Below are positions 31,690 through 33,257 of a stretch of DNA of 33,257 bases, piece by piece. The stretch lies in NCBI GenBank assembly GCA_017438975.1, contig JAFRUH010000008.1, positions 1 through 33,257 of the forward strand, given 5' to 3'. The stretch's first letter is position 1, and every line of letters begins with the position of its first letter. The position numbers and the translations under genes were made by a program. Source of the DNA: Bacteroidales bacterium (GTDB taxonomy: Bacteria; Bacteroidota; Bacteroidia; Bacteroidales; UBA932). The notes under the pieces are model-generated. The model ran no database searches. It was not told where the DNA came from and was given only the letters and a program-made list of their open reading frames with translations.

Positions 31690-31992
31690 CTAAAATATCT
31701 CCTTGAACGTATTGTCATCATAGAAAATGACGACCTTGGCGATTCTTTTTGCTTCCGGTTCCTCCGGGGCGGAAACAGCGGCGGATTTGTACATTCGTCC
31801 TTTTCCCGTAATCAGCCATTCGATGCTGAGATCGGGGAATTTGCGCGCAAGACCTTCGATGAAGTCAAATCCGGGCTTGTTGCGGCCCGAGAGAATATGG
31901 GAGATTCCGGCACGCGCGACACCGAGGGAGTCGGCTAGCTGGGATTGCGTGATATTTTCCGCGTCCAAAAACTGTTGGAGCCTTCCGTTCAT
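31690..31992 (-). CDS. XRE-family helix-turn-helix transcriptional regulator
   Basis: A 100-residue DNA-binding protein. Residues about 4-62 form a Cro/CI-type HTH: ITQSQLADSLGVARAGISHIL is helix-turn-helix (cut at LADSLGVARAGISHIL), followed by SGRNKPGFDFIEGLARKFPDLSIEWLITGKG, the typical Bacteroidetes XRE ending. A C-terminal tail of about 30 residues (AKRIAKVVIFYDDNTFKEIF) has no recognised motif and could be a dimerisation or ligand-sensing segment. The regulator sits just upstream of the DHODH-like gene and on its strand. A palindrome overlaps its own -7 box, suggesting autoregulation. Confidence 0.9.
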   Translation of the reverse strand: MNGRLQQFLDAENITQSQLADSLGVARAGISHILSGRNKPGFDFIEGLARKFPDLSIEWLITGKGRMYKSAAVSAPEEPEAKRIAKVVIFYDDNTFKEIF

Positions 31993-32008
31993 GCTTATTC
32001 AAGATTGC

Positions 32009-32022
32009 TTTACAAATGTAAA
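32009..32022 (-). promoter_or_regulatory. Palindrome overlapping the -7 box of the XRE regulator
   Basis: On the minus strand TTTACATTTGTAAA contains TACATTTG (the -7 box, 32013-32020) and is a near-perfect palindrome (TTTACA/TGTAAA with a 2-nt centre). The regulator ATG is 17 nt beyond. It is a plausible autoregulatory operator. Confidence 0.6.
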
Positions 32023-32099
32023 AAATCAATTTGACTTCTCCAAGAATGAACCATTTTCTCATATGTGCTCCAGAGGGCAGGGAAGGGGAGTCCTTGTTG

Positions 32100-32365
32100 T
32101 TTCAGTTGTCTAATTATTTATTTAGATAGAAATTAATAACAAGCTGATTATTAGCTATTTAGATATTAATTGTGCCATATATTTGGCACATTCGGCCGCT
32201 CTGAACCAAGGATAATACTGAAAAGTATTTTATTTGTTTATTAAGATGAATTAAGTAAATATCTGATTTTTAGTTAGTTAGTTAATAATCAAAATCGTGA
32301 TAACGAATTCTTATCTCATGAGCGTGATGGCTGGACCCGATCTGGTGAAGGTGGGAATAATTGTT
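32100..32365. other. AT-rich gene-free region
   Basis: The spacer between the XRE gene and queA (31993-32476, 484 nt) has no convincing ORF. Beyond the regulatory sites listed separately it holds a short GNRA-loop hairpin AATACT-GAAA-AGTATT (32214-32229), a TTAG/TTAA tetranucleotide run (about 32270-32285), and a 19-codon open frame at 32318 that I do not believe. Confidence 0.5.
32171..32190 (+). promoter_or_regulatory. Perfect palindrome enclosing a -7-like box
   Basis: TGTGCCA (32171-32177) and TGGCACA (32184-32190) form a perfect 7-bp inverted repeat with a TATATT centre. TATATTTG at 32178-32185 is an exact -7 match on the plus strand, overlapping the right arm. No TTTG -33 box is evident. 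It looks like an operator on a promoter. Confidence 0.55.
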
Positions 32366-32377
32366 TACATTTGTTAA
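32364..32377 (+). promoter_or_regulatory. Second copy of the XRE-promoter palindrome, with a -7 box
   Basis: TTTACATTTGTTAA matches the minus-strand sequence at 32009-32022 at 13 of 14 positions and includes TACATTTG (32366-32373). It lies about 100 nt upstream of queA and points towards it, so it could be a queA promoter under the same regulator. Confidence 0.45.
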
Positions 32378-32448
32378 CACCGCCCAAGCGTTGAAATGCA
32401 TAAAAACGAATATCCGTTGTGGGATTTCAGATTCTTCCGAGATTTGTG

Positions 32449-32456
32449 TAACTTCG
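32449..32456 (+). promoter_or_regulatory. Possible proximal -7 box of queA
   Basis: TAACTTCG matches TAnnTTTG at all but one position and lies 21 nt before the queA ATG, at the typical distance seen for other genes here. It may be the main queA promoter. Confidence 0.4.
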
Positions 32457-32476
32457 CACGATTTTTAAGAAATGCC

Positions 32477-33257
32477 ATGATACCCGATATACGAATCGAT
32501 GATTACAATTATCCGCTGCCTTCCGAGAGGATTGCGAAATATCCGCTTCCCGAGCGCGACGCGTCGAAACTCCTGCATTATAAGAACGGAATTGTCACTG
32601 AAACGGTATTCAGAAATCTTCCTTCTCTCCTTCCCGAGGACTCGCTGATGGTATTCAACGATACGAAGGTTGTACCTGCTAGGCTGCATTTCCAGCGCGA
32701 GAGCGGGGCGCATATCGAAGTATTCTGCCTCGAGCCTGTCGATCCGGTCGACTACAACCTGTCTTTCGCTGCGGAACGCGAGTGTTCCTGGAAGTGTGTG
32801 ATCGGGAATGCGAAACGGTGGAAAAACGACGTCCTGCACCTGTATAATCCCGATCTGAGGAACGAAATAACCCGTATGGACCTGAAAGCCCGCCTGGTGG
32901 ACAGGAACGGGCAGACCGGAACCGTGACCTTCTCCTGGTCGGACGGTTCTCCGTTCTCGGCCGTACTCGAGCGCTGCGGGACGATACCCATTCCTCCATA
33001 CCTGAACCGGGAATCGGAAGCGATCGATTCCGAGCGATATCAGACTCTCTATGCCCGAATCCGGGGCTCTGTCGCCGCTCCTACGGCCGGACTCCATTTT
33101 ACGGAAAGAGTGCTGGAGGAAGTTCGTTCAAAAGGGATTGGAATCCGCCGTGTCTGTCTACACGTCGGAGCCGGGACTTTCCTGCCCGTGAAATCTTCCG
33201 AGATCGCCGGTCATCCGATGCATCGTGAACCCTTTTCCGTGTCGTGGGGGGGGGGGG
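32477..33257 (+). CDS. queA: S-adenosylmethionine:tRNA ribosyltransferase-isomerase QueA-like (3' truncated)
   Basis: The frame from ATG 32477 stays open to the window end (about 260 residues). It should add the epoxycyclopentane ring to preQ1 in tRNA during queuosine synthesis, using SAM. Recognised motifs are YPLPSERIAKYPLPERDASKLL (cut here at ERIAKYPLPERDASKLL) near the N-terminus, VFNDTKVVPARL, GTIPIPPYLNR, and the strong QueA signature GSVAAPTAGLHFT, then HVGAGTFLPVK and HPMHREPFSV. The last about four codons are an all-G run, likely an artefact, so the true C-terminal region is missing. An overlapping open frame on the other strand (32465-33097) is only a shadow. Confidence 0.93.
   Translation, partial: MIPDIRIDDYNYPLPSERIAKYPLPERDASKLLHYKNGIVTETVFRNLPSLLPEDSLMVFNDTKVVPARLHFQRESGAHIEVFCLEPVDPVDYNLSFAAERECSWKCVIGNAKRWKNDVLHLYNPDLRNEITRMDLKARLVDRNGQTGTVTFSWSDGSPFSAVLERCGTIPIPPYLNRESEAIDSERYQTLYARIRGSVAAPTAGLHFTERVLEEVRSKGIGIRRVCLHVGAGTFLPVKSSEIAGHPMHREPFSVSWGGG
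33246..33257. other. Terminal poly-G run, probable assembly artefact
   Basis: The window ends with 12 consecutive G after TCGT. It interrupts the conserved end of QueA after EPFSVSW and is unlike the rest of the sequence. Two-colour Illumina no-signal reads often give poly-G at contig ends. Confidence 0.7.

Noticed and set aside
32318-32377. 19-residue ORF starting MSVMAGPDLVKV
   Set aside because: Short, no promoter at suitable distance, and its end overlaps the TACATTTG palindrome; chance is the simpler explanation.
32465-33097. Minus-strand 210-codon frame at the right end
   Set aside because: The plus strand encodes QueA with a strong signature; the frame is antisense to it.

Overview
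The window reads as a chromosomal segment of an obligately anaerobic, moderately high-GC member of the Bacteroidales (Bacteroidota); an uncultured or metagenomic Rikenellaceae-like lineage would fit. The lineage call rests on recurrent TAnnTTTG '-7' promoter boxes (several with TTTG or TTG about 19-20 bp upstream), scarce Shine-Dalgarno sequences, and family content: DUF3467, an SDR-type threonine dehydrogenase beside kbl, DUF2807, Bacteroidetes-style lipoproteins, and a two-component TatA/TatC. Rubrerythrin plus an A-type flavodiiron protein indicate anaerobic O2/peroxide defence, and menA-like indicates menaquinone. Both ends cut genes: gap (5' end missing) on the left, queA (3' end missing) on the right. 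The last 12 bases are all G and look like an assembly or sequencing artefact.

Layout. 1-2393 (+): 3' part of gap with its terminator, a 370-nt spacer holding a cluster of inverted repeats, then a menA-like prenyltransferase and a CPBP membrane protease. 2397-6012 (-): a secreted S9 peptidase preceded by a GH25 lysozyme-like protein. 6124-6663 (+): rubrerythrin. 6657-8620 (-): a C1B papain-fold peptidase and pssA. 8689-12253 (+): alpha/beta hydrolase, unknown lipoprotein, 3'-5' exonuclease, rlmI-like methyltransferase. 12324-14821 (+): tRNA-Cys, two envelope proteins and the flavodiiron protein, ending in a perfect hairpin shared with convergent kbl. 14868-17143: divergent kbl and tdh, together the threonine-to-glycine pathway.

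17383-17515 has a strong promoter, no convincing ORF and an intrinsic terminator: a candidate small RNA of about 120 nt. 17536-19003 (-): DUF3467, kdsC-like and maf operon. 19147-22459 (+): a three-gene exported cassette (Tat-signal Gfo/Idh/MocA oxidoreductase, DUF1080 lipoprotein, TIM-barrel isomerase/epimerase-like protein) whose composition matches oxidative 3-keto-glycoside breakdown. Its promoter is followed by a perfect tandem 23-bp repeat. 22595-28622 (+): valS, thioesterase, tatA, tatC, ABC-F ATPase. 28635-29612 (+): DUF2807 protein, overlapping convergent cinA by 30 nt. 29583-31992 (-): XRE regulator, a divergent DHODH-like protein and cinA. 31993-32476 is AT-rich regulatory DNA with palindromes on promoter boxes, followed by queA.

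The most noteworthy items are the 3-keto-glycoside cassette with its repeat-bearing leader, the candidate sRNA, the near-leaderless promoter/start arrangements, the paired palindromes around the XRE regulator, and the DHODH-like protein lacking the usual active-site motif. All family assignments come from reading motifs; no database search was possible.
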